In this document: positions 44,935 to 57,410 of the stretch, one piece after another
Numbering within the stretch: position 1 is the first letter of the stretch
How the letters are laid out: each line of letters begins with the position of its first letter
DNA from: Dermanyssus gallinae
Taxonomy: Eukaryota; Arthropoda; Arachnida; Mesostigmata; Dermanyssidae
NCBI GenBank assembly: GCA_003439945.1
Contig: QVRM01002482.1
Location: forward strand, 162,001-226,000
Reading direction: 5' to 3'
DNA length: 64,000 bases
Translations under genes and position numbers: made by a program
The notes under the pieces: generated by a model
What the model was told of the DNA's origin: nothing
What the model saw: only the letters and a program-made list of their open reading frames with translations
Databases searched by the model: none

Positions 44935-45269
44935 AAGGTGAGGTTGGTTAGGTACAACGCCAAGGTTCCCCGGTTTTTTCGCTTCGACTGCGTTTCTCTC
45001 TTCTTTTTCTCGTTTTGCTATTTCTGTCTCTCTTGTTCTGGCCATATCAGGTAACCCCAAGTGACCAGGACTGGGTGCGACTATTATGTTATGCTGGCAA
45101 TGTATTAGCAGAATTATGTTAATTTTGTCCTCGCCACTACCGCGATCGGCGGCAACCATTTTCCTAATGCTATGATGCGTCTCGTTGGCTGTGTCCGCCG
45201 CCGCTACAGTCGATATCAGTCAGTCGTGGATCTGATGCAGAAGTCATGGGCGGAGATCGTTGAGTAGAT

Positions 45270-45345
45270 GGGGAAGCGGGACGCTGATATTCACCGATGG
45301 ATCGATCTCGGCGGCAGCCAGGGAGGGGGTCGCCACGATATAAAT
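45270..45345 (+). pseudogene. Possible RNase H fragment of a retrotransposon
   Basis: A frame reads GTLIFTDGSISAAAREGVAT, resembling the first beta strand and catalytic Asp (TDGS) of LINE RNase H domains. Only this motif is visible and no neighbouring RT sequence was found, so chance is possible. Confidence 0.3.
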
Positions 45346-45352
45346 GTATGTA

Positions 45353-45372
45353 TGTATATATATATATATATA
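45353..45372. repeat. (AT)n microsatellite
   Basis: Short AT run following TATG repeats. Confidence 0.85.
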
Positions 45373-48300
45373 GGGTGGAGTTATAGAAGAGAAGTCGAGA
45401 AGAAATTAGGGTAAAATCGCAGATGCAGAGAAATTAGAACAGGTTATTAGAAGAAGAACGAAAAGGGAGGCGGCATATGGGCTAGGTGGAACATTGGATA
45501 AATAAAATGGGCATTACGTAACTGCGTTTATTTGTGTCGGTATAATAAGTTCGGTATACTATACGATCATGTTGAAATCTTTATACACAAAAAATCAAGA
45601 ACTGGCTAGTTAGCTAAGGCTGCTGCTCGAGGCTCGGCAAATTTCAAGATCTAAATCATACAGCGTGTAGCCACCAGGGCAAACTTTGCATAGACAGCCC
45701 TCCTCCTGCGCCTGAAAATTCTGGCGTGTACAGGCCTTGTGATAAAGGTCATGAACAGCGCATTGCGTTACTAGATGACGGAGCTCTTGAAGGATGTAGA
45801 GCAGCTCTTGTAGGATATCTCACTTCTTTCAGGACTGAGATTTCATCACCAGAATGATGAACTACTCTCTCTCCGTAGTATTGTAAAGATCGCTAGGCAT
45901 TGGTCGCATCTTCTTGGAGCAATGCGTCCTGAGGTTCTAAAGAGTGGGTAGTAAGAGACAGGTCATTGTCTTAAAAGATCTTCAGTAACTGGTAGGGCGC
46001 CCAAAAGTGTGTAGAACAGACGGTCGCGTGCGTTGCGGGGGTAACCCGTTAACCCTTTTGAGGAGAAGTCCGTCGATATCTTCTAGTTCTCCGAGTAGCA
46101 AGTCGTCCTAAACCAGTGGGCAAATGCCGCATGAATAAGGGACTAAGGCCACCTTGGTTCACAACAAAGCTAATGCGGTCGCCAGAGACAACTTTCTAGG
46201 AGTTGGAATTGTTGCCATAGCCGGAATGCTTTTTGTGATGCGTTTGGCGATATGGGTTCCAATGATGTTCCTGTGATTCTTTCCTAGGAGTCCCAAAGCC
46301 AAAGCCGATCGTGGCCATGTAGTCGTCCTTCTACCCGGAACTTGATCCCCTAATTCCTCTGTTAATATCTTCGCCGGGGTAGGTCTTCCAGGAAGTCGGC
46401 GTAACAACAAAAGATGATTTCATTGTTGCCAAAAGATGGCGTTTATAACGATGCATTGAAATAGACAGTCGCCGACTATTACTCCAACTACGTATTATAT
46501 TTGCATGCAAGTATTTAAGAGCCGAACACAAAACAGATTAAAATCAAAGAAAAATTGCGGATCGGCAATGCGAATTTAAAATTAATACTGATTACACTAT
46601 TATTGTTTTATTGAATTAAATTATTGAGATATGGACACATATATCTAATTATTACATATATGTGGTTATAACGAATATTTGGAGGGCAATGCATGTATCA
46701 GGGCTGATATTTTCAAACGTTGCTCCAGTACATAGATTGGGCTTATGAGGAAAATTATATGGAATTCAGACACAAGTATTGAAATTCCATTTTCATTAAG
46801 GTACCGTTTCAATCATAGCAAAGAGCATCTTGAAGAAGAGAGGGAATGCCAAATTCGATCGGAAGATAAGTTTAAGGTGAGCCCTGGTATAATAGTTAAA
46901 AAAGCAATAGGAGTAAAAACAAAATGAGACAAGAAATTGCGGAAAGACAAACAGAACCCAGCACCAGAGAGCAGACTCTAACGTATTCCATAAGCAAATA
47001 AAACGTATAGTAAAAGCAGCAACACACAGAAATGGCAGGAAGCATTTACAAAGCAAACTAGTTTAAAGGAAATGTAGGGAACATGAATTTCGAAAGGGAC
47101 GATGTAAAAGGTTGCATGCTAACCCAAGGGGCAGCGGGCTTTTAGCGGATGCAAAAACAGGTACGTTAGACACGAGGGTACAGCGGCAGGGCATCAGGAG
47201 TTACAGACACCGCTTTGTCGGGTACGCAGGGAAGGAATAGGTCAGTAGAAGGAACAACAACAACTACAACAACAACAGCAGCCCCAACAGAGACAGCAAG
47301 AATAGCAACAAAGATGATCAATATCGCCAGATGTTGACCGCTCTACTCCTAACGCTTCTCTGCCTGCCCTTAATCCCTACACTTGTCCTCTGTACGACCA
47401 CTGGTGTGCAAAGTGTCAACAACACTGCGGCTTCCTATTTACTACTATTCGATTGGCCAGTGCTGCTGCTGTTGTTGCTGCTCTTATCGCTCCTGCAACA
47501 ATGACTTTTATAACCACGATTACTACGGCGACGACTAGCACAAACCCAACTTCGACTGATAAAGCGAATGAGCTAGTATATAACGAGGTTATGAACGATG
47601 TGTGCGTCTCGGCGGCTATCCATCACTTACTTAGTTACTTCGTTACTGTGTTACGTCGCCCTTGTATACCCTCTGTACACCCCCCGCGACGCCTTGCATC
47701 CCCTTCATCGACCGGGCCCCGCAAGCACAACCGCAACCCACCGTGCACTGTGCGGCGAAAAGGCTACTGCCGGTGCTATGAATAGTGGTGTTCTGATAAA
47801 TTAGCGGAGTCATCGAGGGGCACCACTTGGGCCTTCGTCCACCCACCTCATCGCACTAAGATCAATATCGTAAACCTCTGCCGCGGTTGCTAGTGTTAGC
47901 GTGCACTTCTGCTGTGGCGGCTCCCACGAGTGTTGAACTCAGCAAACAGCTTCTCTTTATTCGTTTAGTTTATCAGTTACCTAGCTGTTTTGTTTTTGTC
48001 GTCGTCGTCGTCTTCTCTTTCCTATTCCTGCATTCATTTAGTCGACATCAACTTAATTCATGGTCGATCGTACTTGGATCTTGTTGTTTTTTGCATAAGA
48101 AAGGAGAAAGCTCCAGTTCAAAAAGAGAATAGTAAATCGATTTTTAATTAGCCCAACCCTAGACTGACGCAAATACGTGCCAAAGATCGCGCCACAAGCA
48201 GGTCTCAACTTGAAGGTCGACAACTAACTAAAATGTTATGCGAAGAACACTATAGCTATGGTTATATTAAAAAAAAGTATAACTGCTATTTAATAGGCCG

Positions 48301-49139
48301 CTAGCCAGAGTGAAGAAGGCTTTTACGGCGTAGAACGATACTAATAAAATCACTCTAGGAGCGCTAAGCAATAAGAAACTAAAATCTATAATTGCAACAG
48401 TTAAATACTATAGGAGTATTGGCTGTTGCTAGCTATAACTTAAAAGCACGCATAGTTTAGGCTAGCTTGGTTTTGTAAACTTTTAAGCTGAAACGGGAAT
48501 CGAAAACATGCAGCCTATTTTTTGACAACACTATACATGTGATTGTTATATCGATAAATTTAACTGATGGGAGTCACAAAGTATATATGAAGCTTAAGGA
48601 TCCATATTTAAACATATAACGAAGCGGAATTGTTCGAGTCTTGCGTATGCTGAACGGAAACCTGTGGTGCAACTTGATAAGGCGCTAACGGAAGGTGGCG
48701 GATATATGAATACTTAGTTATAAAAATGCCTTTACGCTTTTATTAACGATGTTTGTAATTAGATCGCTGTTAGGGTTACGAGTCAGTAAATAATATATCC
48801 AGCAGTAACAGACATGTGACATCCTCGATTTCCACACGGTAAATGCCACGCCGTTTCGCACCCTCGTGACGAGTGATTCCAAAGTGAGACGACAAAGTTT
48901 GACCGATTCAGAGTAGACGTGAGCCGCGAACGGTTGGGCCGCAACTCCCTCTTTATGTCTCGCTGCAAGATGCCCAATCCCGTCTATGTTTGGCGTATGT
49001 TTGCAGACAGAATGCCAAATACGTCTACCAGAGACGCACATAATGGTCGTGTCTTTTAAATGAAAAATGACAAGTTGGAACAGTGTAACAGCCGAATAAT
49101 AATAATAACAATACTAATAACAATAATAATAATAAATAT

Positions 49140-49158
49140 TATTATTATTATTATTATT
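49140..49158. repeat. (ATT)n/(AAT)n cluster
   Basis: AATAAT units from 49098 run into ATTATT units to 49158, an inverted pair able to form a hairpin. Confidence 0.8.
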
Positions 49159-49851
49159 GAACAGAATAATACACAAAATTACGAAAACTACTAACAGGCG
49201 AAACAGTAGTAGTAAGAGAGAGCAGCAACAACAACAACAACAACAACAACAGCAGCAGCACCCAAACAATCGCGCTAACAATGACTGTAACAGAAGACAA
49301 GTGGTAATATGTCCAATGCGCTTGTCAGGCCTGTTAGACTAAGCCACGCAGCATAACAATGTTCCAATCGTACGTGGCTCATTAGTGGCCTATTTGTAGC
49401 AGCTGGCTGGCCGATTGCAATTGAGAACGCTCGAGCGAGAACGAGAGAGAGAGAGAGAGAGAGACGGAGCTGGAGTAGAGAGCAATAGAGAGAGAGAGAC
49501 CACAGAGAGGTGAACTAGGCGAACTAGATGTGGTAGCCTCTGTGTGTGCGTGTTACCGACTACGTTTAGACTACGTAAGACGCCGAGCATGGCAGGCAAG
49601 CTGGGCGTTGTCGACGTCATTAGTGAATCCTGTGAATCTCTCGTGGTGAATATAAATTATGATTAGCGATACGGATCGCTTACAGAGCAGAACGGTAGCC
49701 GGGATAGCCCGCATGCAGAAGCATAGCTACTACTTGGTCCGCGGCCGCAGCAAAACCTATCTGCTCCACCGGACCACGAGTGCGGGAGGCTGACTGGGTC
49801 ACACGCTCGTCCAGCCGTTTTATCTAACAGAACATACTTGCATGAAAACGT

Positions 49852-49856
49852 ATTAC

Positions 49857-49911
<55 letters not shown>
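49852..49911. repeat. (ATT)n microsatellite
   Basis: About 20 ATT units in the large intron. Confidence 0.95.
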
Positions 49912-50043
49912 AGAAACTTTTTATTACAGCTCTCAGTCGCCCCTGCAGCGTAGAAGCGGTGATCGCGTGGTCTGCTATTCTCAGTCAGGGTGGCTGTTGG
50001 GGGCCGATTGTCTCAGTGTCTCTCTCTATCCCTCTTTCGCCCG

Positions 50044-50053
50044 CTCTCTATCT
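50044..50053. repeat. SINE target-site duplication, left
   Basis: CTCTCTATCT, repeated at 50241-50250; the CT-rich context makes it slightly less certain than that of copy 1. Confidence 0.8.
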
Positions 50054-50240
50054 AGTAAAGTTTTCGGGCTGACCCTCAGCCAAGATTTAACGTCCACGAA
50101 ACTGTTTTTCACATTGCTTCATGGACGGACCCCCATAAATACAAATATGCAATGGTGGGGCTCGAACCCGCGCACCTATGTGTCTCCTCCGATTGCGAGA
50201 CGCAGACTTAATCCACCACGCTTTCGGACTCGATCCCTCT
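50054..50240 (-). mobile_element. tRNA-derived SINE (copy 2, 187 bp)
   Basis: The same family as 27225-27408. The minus strand begins near 50240, with AAAGCGTGGTGG as decayed box A region, GCGCGGGTTCGAGCCCCACC as the box B arm (one change from copy 1), then TTTGTATTTA, GGGTCCGTCCATGAAG and CTTGGCTGAGGGTCAG, ending GAAAACTTTACT. It is bracketed by a 10-bp target-site duplication. It sits in the large intron of the poly-Q gene in the same transcriptional direction. Confidence 0.9.
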
Positions 50241-50250
50241 CTCTCTATCT
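50241..50250. repeat. SINE target-site duplication, right
   Basis: Matches 50044-50053. Confidence 0.8.
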
Positions 50251-51449
50251 GGCACTGCTCCGGTCACCATCTAGGCTTTCCGCATATATAGGCGGCTGTG
50301 TCACGAAGATGACTGTTCAGACAAATCACATGTATGGCTCTCGTACCAATTGTTGGTGTCTGTTGGATCTGCTAGCCACTCGTCGAGTTATTGCGTGGTT
50401 GGAGAACGCATAGACAACCTATTGCGATAATTTGTCCGTTTGGGATAATGGCCGGTTGGATAATTAAAGAGTGGCACAGCAGCATTTTAAACATTCGTCA
50501 GCGTCGTTTTACAAAATCATGACATGAAAGTTCAGACGTACACACACGACCACAACGAGAACTATCCAGTGCGCCCGACGTAATCGCTTAGGGAAGTAGT
50601 AGATAACAGAAGTGCTGCTTAGAGGTAAAAATCGTACCATTAGTAAATCATTTCATGACTGCGCCCCACACTGCGTCCCGAATGGACGTCCACACCAGCT
50701 CTGTACGCTGTAGGTGCTGTTTTATTTAGGCTAGGTGAATGCTAATATGTGGTGGCTGAATCGACTACTCGTTTTTATTCTCTTCTACAGGGGCCAGGAA
50801 CAAAAATGCATAACGCACACTCTTTGGTCGGAGTAGTCTGCCTTGACGAAACCCTTACTTATACTACGCCTATTACCACTTCTGTATCGCCGCGGTTGTT
50901 GTTGTTGTTGTTGCTGCTGGGATTATTTTTGTTGTTGTTGTTGTTGCTGCTAGTATTTTGTTGTTGTTGTTGCTGCTAGTATTTTGTTGTTGTTGTTGCC
51001 ACTTTTACTCTCTTCCCCGGCGCTCGTCGAGACAAACAAGAACGCTTTCTTGCTCCTGCTCATGCCAAGGCATTTACAAACAGGGATTACAGAATCGCCC
51101 GCCCGCTCGTCCGTTCGTCCATCCGTGCCAACAGAGACATACGAGTTCATTGTATATATGCATGCATTGCATACATACGTATGTATTGTCGACCAGCGAC
51201 CGAGACAGAACACATAGACTAGTCGTGTTCATAGAATTAGTACATTAGCAGCCGTCTAGTCTTCCGGTTCAGTACGCAAGCAACCGTCTTGTCTTCATAT
51301 TATTCGTACACAAGCAGCCGTCACAGTATAATTGCTCATATGTATGTGTGTGTGTGTGTGTGTGTTTATCCACATCCCGACGTACGCGCATGCAGACAAA
51401 ACTGTATACATACATACAAGCCTGCGTGTATGCATATGTATGTATGTAT

Positions 51450-51458
51450 GTATATATA

Positions 51459-51530
<72 letters not shown>
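51450..51530. repeat. (AT)n microsatellite with flanking (TG)n and (TATG)n
   Basis: About 70 bp of AT, preceded by TGTATG units and a (TG)n run at 51344-51366. Confidence 0.93.
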
Positions 51531-51535
<5 letters not shown>

Positions 51536-51599
51536 TATGCTTTCAGGTTTATTCACCATGAATTGGAAGTATATAAATATATATATATGAAAATTACCT

Positions 51600-53840
51600 A
51601 ACTGACAATGCAAGAGAATCATGGGTTCGTATTATCGGGACCGAAGCTGACATCAGTGTGACAAAACTGGCCGGCCTACTTATAATCAAGCATTCACCAG
51701 CACAACGGCTGCACCACGGTGCAAGGTGACGCCGTAGCGAATTCAACAAGGTATTACTAAACACGGCAGTTTAGCCAGAGGGTAATCGCCCCGCCCATCG
51801 TTGCCAAAGGTTTAATACGCTTTGCATGTTAAGCAGCAGCAATAGCAGCACAGGCGATATAGGTCTCGACAGGGCAGCTATGGAAGCCGATCCAACAATG
51901 AGGTTAATGATCGCATGAATAGAATGAGATACCATGCAGTAATCGCAAGTAGCCATTCGATAATAACGCTTGAGTTATACCCTGACTCTCTGTACAAGTA
52001 GGATGCGAGGAGAAGACAAAGAGTTTTTTTGAGCGCGACCGAGTATTCCTACTCATTCTACTAGTAATGGAAACCTTTGTGGACAACTTCAAAATCATGA
52101 AATGTTTTATAGCTACGCAGTAAATCAAAAGAGAAAGCCGCGCGCCTGAAGTGAGTAGAGTATCTATGCGAGTGAGAGCCACAGAAACTACCACAACTTC
52201 GTCTCGCCACATTGTGCGATAACCTAATAGAAAATGGCTTTAGTATATGATCTTGTGTATGTAGTGTGCAAATATTACCTGTAGCCCTCCGGGAGCAGAA
52301 GGTACACTATAATATACAAGACATTGACATACTTTCCTACGGTTTTGCTCCAAGTTTACTATGAGTTTAGTTACAGCAGCAGTTTTTGTCTGTGCTGTCA
52401 GTGACTTGACGTATCACTGGAATGGAAAATTACCGATGGTCTGCGTTGTCCTTTCGTCAACCCCCTAACCAAAATATATATTATATCTAATACATCTGGC
52501 CTATTAGCAAGCAACTGTAAGGACTGTAAAGTTGTGTTTAAGCTGGAGCACACTAAAACGATTCAATGGGCTGTTCAAATTGCGCCACTAGCGCCAAAAA
52601 TAAATGACTTGACGAAAACATAAGCCCCAGACTGACAAGGAGTGCCGAGAGCAGAAGCGTACAATCTGTGCCAGCAAAGAGACCACACCAGCTGCCCCTG
52701 CTGCAATCTACCGAAATGAAGGTTCAAAGAAATTATGAAGGACAAGAAGCAGCGCTTTGAGAAACGCCAAGGTCTTACGCTCATCCGAAAAAAAAACAAT
52801 ATAAAAACGCTGGCGTTTAATCCCTAAAAGACCAGTTCCGCCAAGCCCACCAATCAGCGACATCGAATGGGTACACTATCTTCGATCAAAAACTCCTTCA
52901 TAGGGACGTCACGCTGCCAGCCTGCAAGAGCTAACCTCAAAACTTTAAACGCCTCATGGAGTTCAAGTTCAGAGATTGTATAATGACGAAACCTTATAGA
53001 AAAACAGCAGATTTCAACCGCATTGTCTACAAGTGGCTCAAAGCAACGATAGAAGTCATTTGTCTCATATTAGAGCGTTTTTATAATGGTTGGCTTCGCC
53101 GAGACTGATGCAAAAAACCTACTTGCAGGCCATAGACAAGAGAGAGAAAAACGCGGCAAATCCAAAGAACAACCAGAGCATCGCATCTACGAACCTAATC
53201 AGTAGATATACATTTCCTCCGTCGGTCTGACAAAGAGTGAACTCAGATTTACGCAACTTTCGAGTAAGGAGACTCAAATAATAAAGAACTGGCATTTTTA
53301 CATGTGTTCACAGTGTAAGACAGTACATGTGTAAGACAGTACACAGTTTGGCCGCCGAATTTGCCGCCGTCTCTCTGTAAAATTGCACGTAATTGCTCAC
53401 GAGCAAGGTCATCCTTGAAACAAAAAACAAAACTGCATTTGGCGTATCTTTGTTCTACAAATATCCAGTTACAAGACGCGGGCTTACATCGCTGCTGTAC
53501 ATTATCGACGGCACTAGCGAAACGCCAAGACGTTAAATAGCGAGAATAGAAGAAAATATGCAATGACCGTCCCAATGACCACTAATAGTAGTCTGCTGCG
53601 TGGTCCGTAAACTGGCAATATTGCGTGCCGTCGTCATGCGTATGTGCTCCAGTTAGACGTATACGACGAGATCGTTTACGCTTATATCCACTGGTCAACT
53701 TGCCAATAACACACTGCCAGCTAAGCAGTGTGTTAATTAGTAAGATTCTAAACATAACCGCCCTAAGTAAACTGTATTCCGAGTCGAGCGGTTATTGTTT
53801 TCGACTTCCCAGGTCTGGGCCTTAGCGAGTAGTAGAGTCA
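51600..53840. other. Intronic sequence without recognisable content
   Basis: No gene or clear repeat; short ORFs lack motifs. Confidence 0.5.
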
Positions 53841-53869
53841 TGTGTTGCTCAGCCTACCACTTGGATATG

Positions 53870-54133
53870 TATATGTATATATAAATATACATATACTACC
53901 ACCAAAGCTTGCTCATGGCCGAAGACTAGCCGGACGAATGGAGCTACACACTGCAGCGTCTTAATCAAGTCGGCTAATCGCGGTTGGCAACATTTGTCCT
54001 CGTAATCGACCTCTGCCAGGTGAGCAGCAAGGCATTCAGCCGGCTTAATTAGCCGCCACTGTTCTACCAAACGAATAGACGCATCTGCTTCTCCTCCTCC
54101 TACGATTGTCGCAGTGGACATTGCACACCTCAA
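53870..54133 (-). CDS. Unclassified ORF in intron, same strand as the gene
   Basis: A minus-strand frame of about 70-80 codons begins near MSTATIVGGGEAD and continues with mixed, non-repetitive residues (VEQWRLIKPAECLAAHLAEV, then LADLIKTLQC) before entering AT sequence. Its composition is more protein-like than other ORFs nearby. It could be an alternative exon, but the acceptor-like CAATCGTAG before GGAGGA would give the wrong phase for the neighbouring exons. No known domain recognised. Confidence 0.25.
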
Positions 54134-54204
54134 GAAGGGCGCCGGCCCATCAAGTCTCGGTCACGATTCGAGAGACGATTGGCGTCTCGAAGACGTACGC
54201 TAGA

Positions 54205-54308
54205 GGAGAGAGAGAGAGAGAGAAAGAAAGAAAGAAAGAAAGAGAGAGAGCGAGAGAGAGAGAGAGAGAGAGAGCTAGAGAGAGAGAGGGGGGAGAGAGA
54301 GAGAGGGG
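54205..54308. repeat. (GA)n/(GAAA)n purine tract
   Basis: About 100 bp of GA and GAAA units. On the gene's sense strand it is a pyrimidine tract starting about 12 nt after the exon donor at 54322. Confidence 0.93.
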
Positions 54309-54322
54309 GAGAGCAAACTTAC

Positions 54323-54453
54323 GGTCGCGCTGTTATTATTGAGCGTCAGCATCGTCGGGTGGGAGCCAGACGAGGCATTTGCCGAAGACGAACCGATCGA
54401 CTGCGGATAGAACGACAGGCTACGTTGCGTCTCGCCACCGTTGCTGCCAAACC
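54323..54453 (-). CDS. Internal exon of the poly-Q gene (131 bp)
   Basis: Flanked by acceptor GCTCACTTGCAG and a consensus donor ACC|GTAAGTTTG. The phase is 2 bases completing the Gly codon begun by the exon at 56760, then 43 codons ending in phase 0. It encodes a Ser/Asn-rich segment (FGSNGGETQRSLSFYPQSIG, then a LTLNNNSAT end) without a known domain. Both splice sites and both phases fit the neighbours, which is strong evidence that it is real. Confidence 0.72.
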
Positions 54454-54565
54454 CTGCAAGTGAGCATCGAACAAATGACAGCATCCGTGGCGTATAAATA
54501 TATATATATATATTAACATTTACCTAAAGCAACGTAAAATGTGTGCAAGTAATGCGATGGAGCGC

Positions 54566-54569
<4 letters not shown>

Positions 54570-54606
<37 letters not shown>
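54570..54606. repeat. (AT)n microsatellite
   Basis: About 36 bp of AT in the intron. Confidence 0.93.
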
Positions 54607-54608
<2 letters not shown>

Positions 54609-55269
54609 CGTTCTTTTTTTTAACTTAGTGGCAGATACACTAGCTCTTTCTATTCGCTCAACACTCTGGCACTGAGAACACTTATGCCTGTAGAATTTCT
54701 TTTTTTTAACAAAAACTAGCAGACCTATGCTGGCAACACCGGCCTACTGATTAGACTAATGCTTATTATTATACAGAACATTCACTGTCCCGTGGACAAG
54801 CCGGATAACGTTAGTACAGGCGCACCTTATCAGGACGTTAGCGTCCCGTAGTGTGTGGATGGACAGCCAAGGAACCGACCTATGTAGCCTCACAAGGAAG
54901 CTCTACGATAGATATATTTGCCACAAACGCCAGAAATGACAGTATTATCAGGCCGCAGGCCAAAGACGGCAACGGTTAAACGCTACCACTGAATCATCCA
55001 GCTTACTGAAGCTTTCGCAAGGGATTCTCCCTATCCCTAAATCTCCCTAAACCCCTGAATGTCGAAGTATAAAAACACAAATTCAAAATGTTATACTGCA
55101 CTACCCCCAACTGGGCAAACCTGAAATTCCAGTTGCTATACCCAAGAATGCCGATCTCTGAAACACTGTATGGTTCGGATAAATGTCCTGACAAAGAGTC
55201 GTCGTTTCTTCAGATGTTTGCCAGCTCATCAACGGTCCCCAGTTGCACCCCGATGTATGTATTTGTTTA

Positions 55270-55915
55270 GGGCCAAAGGATAGCCAAAGCACGACAGCAG
55301 TTAGTTTGCCATATAGGTATTTCGGAGGTTGTGGACGCAATAATGAAAGCGCCGTCAGGAAAAGCTGCGGACCCAGGCTTCGTTTGGAACAAACTTCTGC
55401 AACAGGCGATTGTTCTGGCTCCTTGTTTCGCTGCTCTTTTCAGCGAAATCATAAAACATCCTACCTGCCTGAAGAATTAAAGGTCAGACGTTTAAGTGTG
55501 ATATTGAAGACAAGCGGGGATCCCTCGACACGTTCGCTGTATCGTAGCATAGCAAAGAAAAACGTTATTTACAAAGTACTATTTGTACTGGTGGCGCGGC
55601 GACCGGATTTTTTTGGAAAGTATCGAGTGCTTGCGAGGTAAGTGAACACACCCGAATCAATCAGACTACAAGAGTTGCACAAAGCGATCATTTTAGCCAG
55701 CTCTTGTTCTCAATATTGGTGAGCGATCTGCCGGTCAAAGTCCAGCGTCGACACACGCAATTTAGTACACTTATGTACGCTAATGACCTTGTGCTCTACT
55801 CCCGGAGTCGATTTCGAAAGCTTGTTGACCTTAACGCTCTAGTGATAAATGTATCAAAAACTAAAGCAATGACGTTTTGCCGTGAAAGTAGGCAAACCAA
55901 AAAACGTTGAATCAC
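55270..55915 (+). mobile_element. LINE reverse transcriptase fragment, antisense to the gene
   Basis: Plus-strand frames read EVVDAIMKAPSGKAADPGF (55327-55385; the usual KAAGPDG is altered), then a KVRRLSVILKTSGDPSTRS and NVIYKVLFV segment (55480-55600). After a gap come FSILVSDLPVK, LMYANDLVLYS, where the YADD box is YAND, and INVSKTKAMTF (55704-55880). The P.QFGFR and palm A regions are missing. The same family occurs at 15400-16880 and 34190-35060. It lies in an intron of the poly-Q gene, opposite orientation. Confidence 0.75.
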
Positions 55916-56123
55916 GCTTGAGCTCAGCAACAATAAATTTTGTTTAGCATTTGACTAAGTGCAGCAAAGATTGCACCGGCGGAAATGGGTTGCATAAAAT
56001 ATCGACCGAGTGCAAATGCAAGCTATGCGGAAGACCGTGCGACCTGTATCGAGCGATAACGCTAATGAAAGTGGTATAGACAAGCTGTAGCACATATATG
56101 CGTAAACCAGATACTGGTTAATA

Positions 56124-56128
<5 letters not shown>

Positions 56129-56177
<49 letters not shown>
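56129..56177. repeat. (AT)n microsatellite
   Basis: About 48 bp of AT in the intron. Confidence 0.95.
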
Positions 56178-56180
<3 letters not shown>

Positions 56181-56583
56181 TAGTAGCCTACGTATGGTAG
56201 TTAATAAAATAGCAAGACGCAAGCTGCGCATTTTCGTATATTGCACTCCGCGATTGCATTCAACAGTGGTGATCTGGTTTTGAACGGCACTATACGTGAG
56301 CTCTTGTCGTATCATACCACAGCCTCAGTTTGGTGTTTAATAAAACTTTGACATGCATGGCCCGATATTCCGTCACGGCAATTCCTCCAATGAGACATAT
56401 CGACAATCTAGCTTGACAAGCCCTGTTTGCGTTTCACTTCTTTTTGCCCTTCCATCGTAATGCACATTTATGATTATTATTATGATTATTATTAAATTAT
56501 CTCTGAGTCCGTGATTACATTATCTCTATCTATCTAAAAGGCTAGTTCTATAGCACAGAGGCTGTATGCTGAAAAACATGCTC

Positions 56584-56584
<1 letters not shown>

Positions 56585-56614
<30 letters not shown>
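56585..56614. repeat. (AT)n microsatellite
   Basis: About 30 bp of AT in the intron; a shorter one follows at 56644-56661. Confidence 0.9.
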
Positions 56615-56618
<4 letters not shown>

Positions 56619-56759
56619 ATGCGACACGGTAGGTGTACTATATCATATATATATATATATAAATTGTCGGCTAGAAAAAAATACACAGTGAAGCGTTTAA
56701 GTGTGGAACGTTTCGTGGTTTCGCCGTTTATGTCAAAACGTCTCTAAATCAATATATAC

Positions 56760-57100
56760 CCGAATTGTTGGCGTGAGTAGCGTGACGTCCCCGATGATGC
56801 TGCTGCTCGCTTTGAAGATCGTTGGCCAGCGACGAGATGTCGACATCTGTCGCGCCTGTCATGGCGTCGATTGCGGCGGCGCTGACAGTGGCATCTGCCG
56901 TAGGCGTACCAATGCCAGCTGCAGCAGCAGCAGCGGCAGCGGCGGCAGACGAGCTAATATGGTTTCCAGCTCCCTGTTGCTGCTGAATGATATCCGGTGC
57001 TCGGTTGAGATCAAACAGCGAGTCCGAACAGCTCAGAGCGCTTCCATTGGCCAGCGGCAGGCCAGCCGAGTCAGAATCGGACTTCAGCTGAGTCACCGAC
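56760..57100 (-). CDS. Internal exon of the poly-Q gene (341 bp)
   Basis: Acceptor TTTCATCCCTTAG at 57101 and donor TCGG|GTATATATT at 56760. The entering G completes AGG (Arg) with the AG left by the exon at 57634; the closing G completes a Gly codon with GG of the exon at 54453. The 113 internal codons encode SVTQLKSDSDSAGLPLANGS, a CSDSLFDLNRAPDIIQQQQ segment, a run of eleven Ala after three Ser, and a His/Gln-rich end. The mix of GCA, GCC and GCT codons in the Ala run suggests it is not a fresh slippage product. No known domain identified. Confidence 0.75.
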
Positions 57101-57220
57101 CTAAGGGATGAAAGGTAGGAGCGCCGGTGAGAACGAGGTGGTAGGTAGACAGAAAGTGAACGCGACCAATGCAACGGTCGTATACAGCGAACGCTGAAGC
57201 TACGACCGTAATCAAGCAGA

Positions 57221-57322
57221 CGTACCTACTACGAGAGAAATCGAGCATACGTACCTACTACGAGAGAAATCGAGCATACGTACCTACTACGAGAGAAATC
57301 GAGCATACGTTACCTACTACAA
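57221..57322. repeat. 29-bp tandem repeat, 3.5 copies
   Basis: Units CGTACCTACTACGAGAGAAA plus TCGAGCATA begin at 57221, 57250, 57279 and 57308 (the last with an extra T). They sit in the 533-bp intron between two exons. The plus-strand ORF over them is a repeat artefact. Confidence 0.95.
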
Positions 57323-57359
57323 GAGCGATACGTAGACAAAAGCAGCCTGGACTGCCAAC

Positions 57360-57410
57360 AACAACAGCAGCAGCAGCAGCAACAACAACGACAACAACAA
57401 TAACAACAAC
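57360..57410. repeat. (CAA/CAG)n tract
   Basis: About 50 bp of CAA and CAG trinucleotides in the same intron. Confidence 0.9.

Larger units (their letters stand above)
41828..54322 (-). other. Large intron of the poly-Q gene (about 12.5 kb)
   Basis: It is bounded by the donor GTAAGTTTG at 54322 and the acceptor at 41830-41828. It contains an RLE-LINE copy, a tRNA-SINE, tandem repeats and microsatellites. The ORFs inside are mostly noise. Additional or alternative exons in this span cannot be excluded. Confidence 0.6.

Noticed and set aside
57221..57322. CRISPR-like array
   Set aside because: Tandem units without unique spacers.
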